A program made the position numbers and the translations under genes. 64,000 nucleotides of DNA from Actinomycetota bacterium (GTDB taxonomy: Bacteria > Actinomycetota > Acidimicrobiia > Acidimicrobiales > Acidimicrobilacustridaceae). Where the stretch lies: positions 62,001 through 126,000 of the forward strand of contig JACPNV010000079.1 of NCBI GenBank assembly GCA_016185305.1. The letters are read 5' to 3'. Shown one piece after another: positions 9,328-17,599 of this stretch. Positions within the stretch are counted from its first letter, which is position 1, and each line of letters starts with the position of its first letter. Below the pieces are notes generated by a model, which made no database searches, was not told the DNA's origin, and was given only the letters and a program-made list of their open reading frames with translations.

Positions 9328-11181
9328 TCAGCCGCAAGCAGCTCTCGCGTCGAGAATCCGCTTGGTGATGTCGGACTCGTCCGGGTTCGGATTCACCGCC
9401 ACCTCCATCGGGAGGTTGTCGGTGAAGCTCTTCGCGATGCACGACGCCTTGTCCGGCGGCACGCGGCCTTCAAGCGCGCTCGCGTAGATGTACAGCCTCG
9501 TCGAGGGCAGAGCGAACGCCTTGCTCGGTGTTCCATCGATGGCCGCGTCGGCTTGGGCGCCTGGGTCGCAGGTCGTCAGCTCGAATCGATCGTCCTGGCG
9601 GTCGACGGAGGCGTCGGTGCCCGTCGGCATCTTCTGATTCCACTGATCGATGATCGGCGCGACGGCGTCCGCCGCCTCGGCGCTATCGACCGCCACGACC
9701 ACCTTCGCGCACACCCTGCCCCCGTCGCGGTAGGCGACCATGGCGTCGCCGTTCCACACGTCGATCACCTTGAGGGCGTCGTGAGGGTCGACTCGGGCGG
9801 CAAGCATCAAGTAGAAGTCGAGGACCCCGAGTTGCTCGTAGTCGTTCGGCTCTCCCTCTCGTTGGCCGAGGATCTGGGCGCTGGCGGGAACTTTCGGCGT
9901 GGACACCGTGGCCAGCTTTCGACGCCCGAAATAGTCTTCGGGGTCGATGATCTGAGCCTCGCCGGCTGGCGGCTTGCGCAGCGCGTTGTTCACCTCCGCG
10001 GTACCACCCTTGGCTTCCAGCAGGCGCAGAAAGGGCGTACCGAACTCATACGGCGCGCCGAAGGACGCCACAAGAACGTCGGGCACAGACCCAACGCCTT
10101 GACGGGCCGCGTCGGCGTCCTTCTTCTCCTGCGACTTGAACGCATCCTGATCGGCCTGCGGCAAGCCGTCGACGTACTTGCGCTCGATGCGCGCCGCGTC
10201 GCCCTCGACGACCGTGCGGAACGCCGTGCGTTCGTCGTCGGTCTTCAACGAGCTGAGCTGCTGCAGATCGAAGTTCTGGTCCTGCAGCGCATGGGTGAGC
10301 TCGTGGACGAGAGTCACCTTTCGCGAGAGATCGAGGTCGGTGCCTCGCACGTACACCTGCTTCGCCTTCGAGTCGTAGTACGCCAACGTCCCGCCCTGCC
10401 GGAGCTGGTTGGACTGCTCGAGAAGGTTCACGTCTCCTTGCAACAAGCCGAGCGCTCGGAACAGCTCGACCGCTTCTTGCATCTGCTGCTTGTCGTCGTC
10501 GCTCTGACCGGTCGTCGGCGTCGCGACCTTGGCCGTGAACTCGTCTTCGGTCAGGAAGTTCACATAGACGGGGTTCGCGAACTGCAGCTTCCGTTCGCGC
10601 TCCACGAAGCTGACGATGCTGGTCACCCGAGGATCCCACTGTGCCGGGTACTTCTTGCTCCGCCCGATGAGGACGGCACCGCCAAGGCCCAGCGCGCCCA
10701 CGAGCAGCAGCGCCATGATGAGGATGCCCGCCACCGTTCCCTTCGACATCGTCCGCTTGCGGGCCGGCGGCGGCGCGCCCCATGGCTGCGCGTAGCCGTA
10801 GCCCGGCGGAGCGCCGTAGCCCGGCGGAGCGCCGTAGCCCGGCGGAGCGCCGTAGCCCGGCGGAGCGCCGTAGCCCGGCGGAGCGCCGTAGCCCGGCGGC
10901 GCGTAACCCTGGGGAGGCGCAATGCCGGGGGGAGACGGCGCGGCCGGGCCGTGTCCCGGGGGGGCGAACGGCAGCGCCGGGTCGGGCGGTGGGCCCGAGG
11001 GCGGGGCCCAGCTCGGCGGCGGTGGTGGTCCTCCCGGCGCTGCGTGCGCGGCGGGCTGGGCAGGAGGAGCGGCAGCGGTGGGCAGGCCCGCCGGACCGGT
11101 CAGCGACGCGCGACAGATGCGGCATTCGGCGTCGGAAGGGAAGACGATCGCCCTGCACACCGGGCAGTTGGAGAAGCTCAC
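9328..11181 (-). CDS. Membrane-anchored putative zinc metallopeptidase with N-terminal zinc ribbon and proline-rich repeats
   Basis: CPVCRA...CRICRA, PPGYGA repeats, one TM, LVHELTHALQDQNFDL (HExxH). Confidence 0.75.
   Translation of the reverse strand: MSFSNCPVCRAIVFPSDAECRICRASLTGPAGLPTAAAPPAQPAAHAAPGGPPPPPSWAPPSGPPPDPALPFAPPGHGPAAPSPPGIAPPQGYAPPGYGAPPGYGAPPGYGAPPGYGAPPGYGAPPGYGYAQPWGAPPPARKRTMSKGTVAGILIMALLLVGALGLGGAVLIGRSKKYPAQWDPRVTSIVSFVERERKLQFANPVYVNFLTEDEFTAKVATPTTGQSDDDKQQMQEAVELFRALGLLQGDVNLLEQSNQLRQGGTLAYYDSKAKQVYVRGTDLDLSRKVTLVHELTHALQDQNFDLQQLSSLKTDDERTAFRTVVEGDAARIERKYVDGLPQADQDAFKSQEKKDADAARQGVGSVPDVLVASFGAPYEFGTPFLRLLEAKGGTAEVNNALRKPPAGEAQIIDPEDYFGRRKLATVSTPKVPASAQILGQREGEPNDYEQLGVLDFYLMLAARVDPHDALKVIDVWNGDAMVAYRDGGRVCAKVVVAVDSAEAADAVAPIIDQWNQKMPTGTDASVDRQDDRFELTTCDPGAQADAAIDGTPSKAFALPSTRLYIYASALEGRVPPDKASCIAKSFTDNLPMEVAVNPNPDESDITKRILDARAACG
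10801..10890 (+). repeat. 18-bp tandem repeat, 5 perfect copies (gcccggcggagcgccgta)
   Basis: Direct reading; encodes the PPGYGA repeats of the minus-strand protein. Confidence 0.95.
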
Positions 11182-11363
11182 GCGTGGGGTATCCGAGCTG
11201 GGTCGGGCGAGGGGTCAGAACATCCAGTGCTCCATGATGGCACCAGCCGTGCTCGGCGAGCGGGCAGCATCGAGCGCTTTCCTATCGTCAACCCGCGGGC
11301 GATACCCAAGGCGATTTGCGCATGGCCGCACTGCTATCGTCGCCAGCCTGCCCATTCGGCTCT

Positions 11364-11436
11364 GCCCCCATCGTCCAGCGGCCTAGGACACCGGCCTTTC
11401 ACGCCGGCAACACGGGTTCGAATCCCGTTGGGGGTG
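11364..11436 (+). tRNA. tRNA-Glu (anticodon TTC)
   Basis: GCCCCCA...CTTTCAC anticodon loop...ACGGGTTCGAATCCCGT...TGGGGGTG. Confidence 0.95.
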
Positions 11437-11517
11437 CACTGCTCTGCTCTGTAGGCCGAAAGCATCAATACCCGCGACTCCCCACCGATAGGTAACCGCT
11501 AGAGGACGGGCGGGCGT

Positions 11518-13161
11518 ATGGGCCAGGAGGAAGTGATGACCGTCAGCGAGCTGATCGAGGCGCCGGTCCCCAAGACCTTCGATGAGCTGCGAATACCCCA
11601 AGGCCTGGTGCATGACATCGTGCTCAGGCAGGCCTTGAACGATGGCAAGACCTCAACGGTCCAGCTCAGCGAGAAGACCTGCATCAGCCCGGTCCTCATC
11701 CAGATCGTCATCGAGGACCTCCGCGACCTCCGATACATGGAGGTGCAGGGCCTTGACGGCCGCGACTACCAGCTCGGCCTGACCGAAGCGGGGCGAGCGC
11801 AGGCCCTCGACCGGATGGCGTTGTGCCGCTACACGGGCCCGGCGCCGGTGAGCCTTGCCGACTACACGCGTGTGATCGCCGAGCAGACCGCTGACCCGCG
11901 GGTCAACCTCGACCAGCTCCGCGAGGCTTTCAGCGATCTCGTCATCAGCGACCGCCTGCTGTGCGAGGTCGGCCCGGCCGCCATCGCCGGCGGCGCCATG
12001 TTCCTGTACGGACCGCCAGGCACGGGCAAGTCGAGCATCGCCGAGCGATTGCTCCGCGTCTATGGCGACTATGTGCTCGTGCCCCACGCGGTCGAGGTGG
12101 ACAGCCAGATCATCTCCGTCTTCGACCCCGTCGTGCATCGGCCGCACGAGAAGCAGCCCGACGACATCGATCGTCGGTGGCTCGTCTGCAAACGCCCGTT
12201 CATCATCGTCGGCGGCGAGCTGCACCGCGAGATGCTCGACCTGGCCTACCAGTCGGGCAGCGGCATCTACCTGGCACCGATCCAGATGCAGGCCAACAAC
12301 GGCGTGCTCGTCATCGATGACTTCGGCCGCCAGGCCGATCTCTCGCCCCAAGAGCTGCTGAACCGCTGGATCGTCCCACTCGACCGGCACATCGACTACC
12401 TGACGCTCGACTACGGCATGAAGTTCGAGGTGCCGTTCGACACCAAGATCGTGTTCTCCACCAACCTCGAGCCGAAGACGCTCGGCGATGAGGCGTTCTT
12501 CCGGCGCATCCAGAGCAAGATCCTCATACCCACGATCACCGACGATCAGTTCGAGGAGGTCCTGCAGCGCGTTGCCGCGCAGATGAACGTGACGCTCACA
12601 CCCGATGCGCCGACCCATCTGCGGTGGATGAGCCGCGAGCTCGGCGACGGCGACCTCCGCCCCTACCTTCCCGGCGCGGTGTGCAAGATCCTCCACGCCA
12701 TCTGCACCTTCGAGGAGCGCGAGTTGTTGCTCGACCCGCCGATGATCGAGCGCATCGCGAACATGTACTTCACCCACGCGGACGACACGCCAGAAGACCA
12801 ACTGGCGAGCCTCGCGACCGCGTTCATGCAACCGGGGATGATGATGCAGCCCGGCGTGATGCAGCCGGGCATGATCCCGTTCGATCCTCGGGTCACCGCC
12901 GAGATGCAGCAGAGCGCGATCACGGCGGCGATGACTGCTTCCCCGGGAGCACGGACGGCCGCACCAACCTCGTCGAGCATCTTCTCCTCAACGGGCCCGC
13001 GTGCCGAAGCTGGCCCGGCAGGTGGCGAGCGCAACTGGACGTCCGCCGCAGCCAAGGCGGTGGCGGCACTGCAAGGCGCCGAGGGTTCCGCAGATGAGGC
13101 CGTGGACGAGCCTCTGTCCGAAGCCGACCTCCCGCCCGACGAGTCCGGCTACGCCGAGTAG
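11518..13161 (+). CDS. AAA+ ATPase, predicted MoxR-like/chaperone-type
   Basis: Walker A GPPGTGKS, Walker B GVLVIDDF, sensor IVFSTNLEP; Met/Pro/Gly-rich C-terminal linker. Confidence 0.8.
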   Translation: MGQEEVMTVSELIEAPVPKTFDELRIPQGLVHDIVLRQALNDGKTSTVQLSEKTCISPVLIQIVIEDLRDLRYMEVQGLDGRDYQLGLTEAGRAQALDRMALCRYTGPAPVSLADYTRVIAEQTADPRVNLDQLREAFSDLVISDRLLCEVGPAAIAGGAMFLYGPPGTGKSSIAERLLRVYGDYVLVPHAVEVDSQIISVFDPVVHRPHEKQPDDIDRRWLVCKRPFIIVGGELHREMLDLAYQSGSGIYLAPIQMQANNGVLVIDDFGRQADLSPQELLNRWIVPLDRHIDYLTLDYGMKFEVPFDTKIVFSTNLEPKTLGDEAFFRRIQSKILIPTITDDQFEEVLQRVAAQMNVTLTPDAPTHLRWMSRELGDGDLRPYLPGAVCKILHAICTFEERELLLDPPMIERIANMYFTHADDTPEDQLASLATAFMQPGMMMQPGVMQPGMIPFDPRVTAEMQQSAITAAMTASPGARTAAPTSSSIFSSTGPRAEAGPAGGERNWTSAAAKAVAALQGAEGSADEAVDEPLSEADLPPDESGYAE

Positions 13162-13234
13162 CCCGACTGAACCGGTTGGCAGGCGCCACGGACCAGCGCG
13201 CTAGGATCGCCAAGCCCCGAAAGGGGTTCGGTCC

Positions 13235-13309
13235 GGTCCCGTGGTGCAGTTTGGAGTGCACGCTGGCCTGTCAAGCCAGAGGTCGCGGGTTCAAATCCCG
13301 TCGGGACCG
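13235..13309 (+). tRNA. tRNA-Asp (anticodon GTC)
   Basis: GGTCCCG acceptor, CTGTCAA anticodon loop, GCGGGTTCAAATCCCGT, CGGGACCG. Confidence 0.95.
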
Positions 13310-13366
13310 CCCTGCCGCCTGCCCGCTCGCTAGGGTCAGCGGCATGCCCGGCCACCCCGGGCACCC

Positions 13367-13442
13367 GGTCGGGTAGCTCAGTCGGCAGAGCGTCCGCCTG
13401 AAAAGCGGAAGGTCACCGGATCGACGCCGGTCCCGACCACCA
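13367..13442 (+). tRNA. tRNA-Phe (anticodon GAA), CCA encoded
   Basis: GGTCGGGTAGCTCAGTCGGCAGAGC, CTGAAAA anticodon loop, CCCGACCACCA. Confidence 0.95.
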
Positions 13443-13451
13443 CACAAACTA

Positions 13452-13483
13452 GCAGGTCAGACCGGGCTTCAGGTCTGACCTGC
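13452..13483 (+). terminator. Perfect 12-bp stem-loop after tRNA-Phe (terminator-like, no T-tract)
   Basis: GCAGGTCAGACC-gggcttca-GGTCTGACCTGC. Confidence 0.6.
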
Positions 13484-13970
13484 AGTCGTTTCGGGCGAAG
13501 GATGAGGCCGGCGTGCAACAATCGTGCAACATCGGCGGCCAGACTTCGCGTGCGACGACTTCGGCAGCCGGCGGGCGAGCCTTGGCTGATGAATCGCGCC
13601 AGCGTCCCAGGAATCCCCGGTTCTAGTGGGCAGTTGATCTGAGGATCCAGTTGACGCGGACGGGCGCCGGCGGCCCGGCCTCGAACCCGCCAGTTGGCCT
13701 ACCGGTTCCATGGCCAACCATGCACCCGCTCGGCTGGCGCAACGCCGACTCCCAGTGCTCGGCACCGATCAACAGCTCCGCGGCCGAAGCCGACCACGAG
13801 CGAGGTCGAGACAGGCGGGTGCGGCCACGGCGCCCGCGCTCGCCAGCGCCTCGACCTCACCTCGCTTCTCGGACACGGCGAGCACGCGCTCGGCGCGCTC
13901 CCGATCCACCGCCGCAACCTGGACACGATCGCGGCGGCGTCCCGACGGTGAGACGCCTCATCGCCGCTGA

Positions 13971-14708
13971 CTAAAAGAGCCCGAGCACGTGCGCCAGATC
14001 GGCGTGGTCGTCGATCACGAAGGTCGCATCGGTCCCGTTCGCATCGTCGTCGTCGTACGCGCCGCGATAGCGCACCGCCGTCATGCCGACGGCGAGGGCC
14101 CCGGTCACGTCGGTGCGGAGGAGGTCGCCGACGTGAGCGGCTCGGTCGGGCGTCACGTGCAAGCCGCTGAGCGCATGCCGGAAGATCTCCGCCGCCGGTT
14201 TGAAGTGGCCGACCTCATCGGAGAACGACCAGTGATCGAACAGGTCCAACAGGCCATGGCCGTCGAGATGGCGGCGCAGCACCGTCGACGGAGTGAGGCC
14301 GACGTCGCAGATGATGCCAAGCCTGATGCCGCGCGCTTTCAACTGGCTCAGCGCGCACGCGACGTTCGGCGTGAGCTGGGGACAGAAGTCCACGCGCTCT
14401 CCCGTGAAGCGCCCTATGAGCTCTTGCATCGTGGCCTCGTCGAGGGAGACCTCGAGAAGTTGCAGGAGCAGATCGATCGCCTCGACGTGCGTGAATTGCG
14501 CGTTCGCGTGCCAGTGGTCGTTGAAGACCCGCCCCACCTCGTCGAGGGCCTCGGCGAGCCGTTCGTCGGTCGAACGCCACCCTGCACCCGCCAGCAGCTC
14601 GCGCAGCCCGCCGACTCGGCGGTCGCGAGCCTCTTGCTGGGTCCCCGCGACAAAGATGGTGTTCCAGAAGTCGAACGTGACTGCTTCGATGGTCGGGGCT
14701 GCGCACAC
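13971..14708 (-). CDS. HAD-superfamily hydrolase
   Basis: VTFDFWNTIF motif I; SDEVGHFKPAAEIF; HVGDLLRTDVTGALAVGM. Confidence 0.85.
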   Translation of the reverse strand: MCAAPTIEAVTFDFWNTIFVAGTQQEARDRRVGGLRELLAGAGWRSTDERLAEALDEVGRVFNDHWHANAQFTHVEAIDLLLQLLEVSLDEATMQELIGRFTGERVDFCPQLTPNVACALSQLKARGIRLGIICDVGLTPSTVLRRHLDGHGLLDLFDHWSFSDEVGHFKPAAEIFRHALSGLHVTPDRAAHVGDLLRTDVTGALAVGMTAVRYRGAYDDDDANGTDATFVIDDHADLAHVLGLF

Positions 14709-14722
14709 GGCGGTTCCGGGTG

Positions 14723-15271
14723 TCAGCCGCCCTCGTAGTCGAAACCGAGCTCAGGGGCGGTCACCAATGCCGTGAACGCGATGCCGGCCTCGGCCGCGAG
14801 CTTCGCGCACGTGCCACCCCGGTCGACCACCACGAGGATCATGACGGGGTCAGCTCCCAGCGCCCGCACCACGTGCGCGGCTTCGAGCGGTGACCTGCCT
14901 CGCGTCACGGTGTCTTCGGTGATGACGACCTTGTCACCCGGGTAGAGCGCGCCGGCAAGCCGTCCCTCGACGCCATGCTGCTTGGTCTCCTTGCGAATGC
15001 TGAACGAACGAAGCTGCCTGCCTCTGGTCGCACCCACCGCGGCCAGCCCGTAGGCCACCGGATCAGCGCCGAGCGTCAGCCCACCTATGGCGTTCACGTC
15101 GTCGGGGATCAGTGGGAGCGCAACATCGGCCACGAGCAGCAGGCCGTCCGGTTGGCACGCGGTCTGCTTGGCGTCGATGAACCAACTGCTCCGGGCGCCG
15201 GACTTCAGCACGAAGTCACCGGTGCGGACGCTGTGGGTTCGGAGATGATCGATCAGGTGCGCCTTGCTCAT
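14723..15271 (-). CDS. pyrE: Orotate phosphoribosyltransferase
   Basis: MSKAHLIDHLRTHSVRTGDFVLKSGARSSWFIDAKQT; PRPP loop KVVITEDTVTRGRSPLEA. Confidence 0.92.
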   Translation of the reverse strand: MSKAHLIDHLRTHSVRTGDFVLKSGARSSWFIDAKQTACQPDGLLLVADVALPLIPDDVNAIGGLTLGADPVAYGLAAVGATRGRQLRSFSIRKETKQHGVEGRLAGALYPGDKVVITEDTVTRGRSPLEAAHVVRALGADPVMILVVVDRGGTCAKLAAEAGIAFTALVTAPELGFDYEGG

Positions 15272-15366
15272 CGCCGCCTGAGCGTAGCGGTCATGGCTGG
15301 AGAGTTTCGCCGGAGTGAAATATTGTGGACAATGGTGTTGGACCAAAAAGCTGAAACCGCCACTAG

Positions 15367-15403
15367 CCTGCGAAAATGCCCGGAATCCGGGCATTTTCGC
15401 AGG
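15367..15403. repeat. Perfect 37-nt palindrome (18-bp arms, 1-nt centre)
   Basis: CCTGCGAAAATGCCCGGA-a-TCCGGGCATTTTCGCAGG between divergent pyrE and parA. Confidence 0.95.
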
Positions 15404-15472
15404 TGCAAACACCACCGTTGGCACGCTGGGCGGGTTGTCGGCCACAGGTCAGCGTCTCGTACACTCGCCCGC

Positions 15473-16231
15473 ATGTCATCGCGGGTCATTGCTGTCGCCA
15501 ACCAAAAAGGTGGGGTCGCCAAGACCACCACGGTGCACACGTTGGGCGCGGCGCTCAGCGAGCGGGGCCGGCGCGTCCTGCTCGTCGATCTCGACCCCCA
15601 GGCGTGCTTGACGTTCTCCAACGGCATCAACCCCGACGACCTCGAGCGCTCGATCCACGACGTCATGCTCGGCCGGGCCAAGGCACACGAGGTGCTCGTG
15701 CGCTCAGGCGGCGTACACGTGCTGCCTTCGAACATCGACCTCGCTGGCGCGGAGGTCCACCTCCTGTCGAAGACCGGCCGCGAGTACGTGCTCGCTCGCG
15801 CGCTCAGCTCGTTGCTCCCGACCTACGACGTCATCCTCATCGACTGCCCGCCATCGCTCGGCATCCTCACGATCAACGGGCTGACCGCCGCGCAAGAGGT
15901 GCTGGTTCCCTTGCAGTGCGAGACGCTGAGCCACCGCGGCGTCGGCCAACTCCTCGAGACCATCGAGGATGTGCGCGCATACACGAATCCCGACCTTCGC
16001 GTGCGCGGCGTCATCGCCACCATGTTCGACAGTCGCACCCGGCTCGCCCAGCAGGTGATCGACGACGTACCGATCAACTACGGCTTGCAGGTGCTCGATC
16101 CACCGGTGCCGAAGTCGGTCAAGGTGGCCGAAGCGCCCAGTCACGGCTGCTCGATCCTCGAGCACGCGCCGAAGTCCAAGGGCGCCGACGCGTACCGGGC
16201 CCTGGCCGACACGATCCTGCAACCGGCCTGA
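15473..16231 (+). CDS. ParA/Soj-family ATPase
   Basis: Deviant Walker A VANQKGGVAKTTTVHTLG; VDLDPQACLTFS; ILIDCPPSLGILTINGL. Confidence 0.93.
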   Translation: MSSRVIAVANQKGGVAKTTTVHTLGAALSERGRRVLLVDLDPQACLTFSNGINPDDLERSIHDVMLGRAKAHEVLVRSGGVHVLPSNIDLAGAEVHLLSKTGREYVLARALSSLLPTYDVILIDCPPSLGILTINGLTAAQEVLVPLQCETLSHRGVGQLLETIEDVRAYTNPDLRVRGVIATMFDSRTRLAQQVIDDVPINYGLQVLDPPVPKSVKVAEAPSHGCSILEHAPKSKGADAYRALADTILQPA

Positions 16232-16569
16232 TGGCAGAAGAACCCTCCAAGAGCACGTGGGCCCGCCGCGTCGACCCGGCGGGCAAGCACGCGCTCTTCT
16301 CGGCGCCGCCCGCGGCGGCACGCGATCAACTCATGCCCGGCAACCAGAAGAAAGGCCGCGACGCGCTGTTCTCGACCGGCCCCCGGCAACCCGGCACCGT
16401 GGTGGTGGCGTGCTCGTCTTGCATGGTCCGCAGCCGCGTGTCGCTGGTCGACGTCGGCATCCGCCTGGTGTCGATCTCCGCATGGATCCCCGGCCGCTCG
16501 CACAGCCACTGGATGCGCTGCCCCGCGTGCAACAAGCACACCTGGTGCCGCATCGGCTGGCAAGACTGA
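16231..16569 (+). CDS. Small predicted zinc-binding protein coupled to parA
   Basis: MAEEPSKSTWARRVDPAGKHALFS...CSSC...CPACNKHTWC; frame follows parA stop with ATG overlapping TGA. Confidence 0.75.
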   Translation: MAEEPSKSTWARRVDPAGKHALFSAPPAAARDQLMPGNQKKGRDALFSTGPRQPGTVVVACSSCMVRSRVSLVDVGIRLVSISAWIPGRSHSHWMRCPACNKHTWCRIGWQD

Positions 16570-16608
16570 CCGGGCGAGCGCTCGCCGGCCAAACCGTTGC
16601 GCCAGGCC

Positions 16609-17532
16609 TCAGAAGGCGTCGAAGTCGAAGAACTCGAACGTGTCGAACCTGAACTCGTTCGCGTCGAGCTCGCTGAGCGTCAGGAAGAGAAGGTTCAACG
16701 GCTTCGGTAGGTACTTGCGGGGTACCTCGACCCCGGTCACCGGGATGTGCGCGTTGAAGCCGGCGTAGATCGCCATCGCCGCCCGGTGGTGCTGGCAGGC
16801 AGCGGCGACGATGTCGCGCGACGGCAGCGGGCCGCGTGAGGCCCCCCTCGGGATCATCTTCAGCAGCAGCGCGACGGGCACGCCCCTCGCCGACACCTTC
16901 AGGCTCACGGCGAACACGTTGTTGGTGACGTGGACGGCGTAGGTGACGTTCGGCCGTGACAGGCGCCAGCGCAGGACTTCGGGTCGGTAGCGATGGACCC
17001 AGTCGGTCGTGGGGTACGCGTCGAGATCGGCAGTCAGGTCGGTGAACGTGTCGCTGTCGAGGAAGGCCGGGGTCGCGTAATACGACAGCGCCGTCGTCGA
17101 GCGGAGTTTGGTCGGTGGACAGACCTTGACGCCGAGCTGTCGAACGAGCGTTGCGCCGAGCCCGTCCATCGAGACGCCGGGTACGGTCGAACGCTCGTTG
17201 GTGACGCCGAAGCCGCCGATGCAGTTCTGTGCCAGCACGAACGGGACATGGTTCAGGATCTCGCTCGCGAAGATGTTCTGACCCTGCGAGTTGGGGATCA
17301 CCGCGGCGTTGACGATCTCGACGAACCTGGCCTCGCGATCGCGGCACCGCAGCTCCTGCGGGATGGCGGCGCCATGCGCAACGGGGCGTCCGCTGTCGTC
17401 GCGCACCACGACCTCGACCGTGGTGCCGACCGGCTGATCGCCGTAGAGCCAATCGAGGTAGGCCGTGCCGCGGAACCGTTCGTCGCCCATCACGTGCAGC
17501 AGGATCCGTGCGGCCTCGTCGCGGTCACTCAT
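16609..17532 (-). CDS. Hypothetical protein, possibly GNAT-like
   Basis: Long coding frame MSDRDEAARILLHVMGDERFRGTAYLDWLYG...; fold assignment is weak inference. Confidence 0.6.
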   Translation of the reverse strand: MSDRDEAARILLHVMGDERFRGTAYLDWLYGDQPVGTTVEVVVRDDSGRPVAHGAAIPQELRCRDREARFVEIVNAAVIPNSQGQNIFASEILNHVPFVLAQNCIGGFGVTNERSTVPGVSMDGLGATLVRQLGVKVCPPTKLRSTTALSYYATPAFLDSDTFTDLTADLDAYPTTDWVHRYRPEVLRWRLSRPNVTYAVHVTNNVFAVSLKVSARGVPVALLLKMIPRGASRGPLPSRDIVAAACQHHRAAMAIYAGFNAHIPVTGVEVPRKYLPKPLNLLFLTLSELDANEFRFDTFEFFDFDAF

Positions 17533-17599
17533 CGGCAGTCCTCCCGGCTGGCCCCGCCGCGGCGAGGTGATTGGTCCCGACACCTTTGCAGATTCCGAG

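Noticed and set aside
10801-10890. CRISPR-like repeat array
   Set aside because: Contiguous 18-bp repeats without spacers, inside a coding frame.
9553-11454. 633-aa plus-strand ORF
   Set aside because: Antisense shadow of the metallopeptidase gene with high-GC composition typical of non-coding frames; also overlaps tRNA-Glu.
11653-12831. 392-aa minus-strand ORF
   Set aside because: Antisense to the AAA+ ATPase, whose frame has clear Walker motifs.
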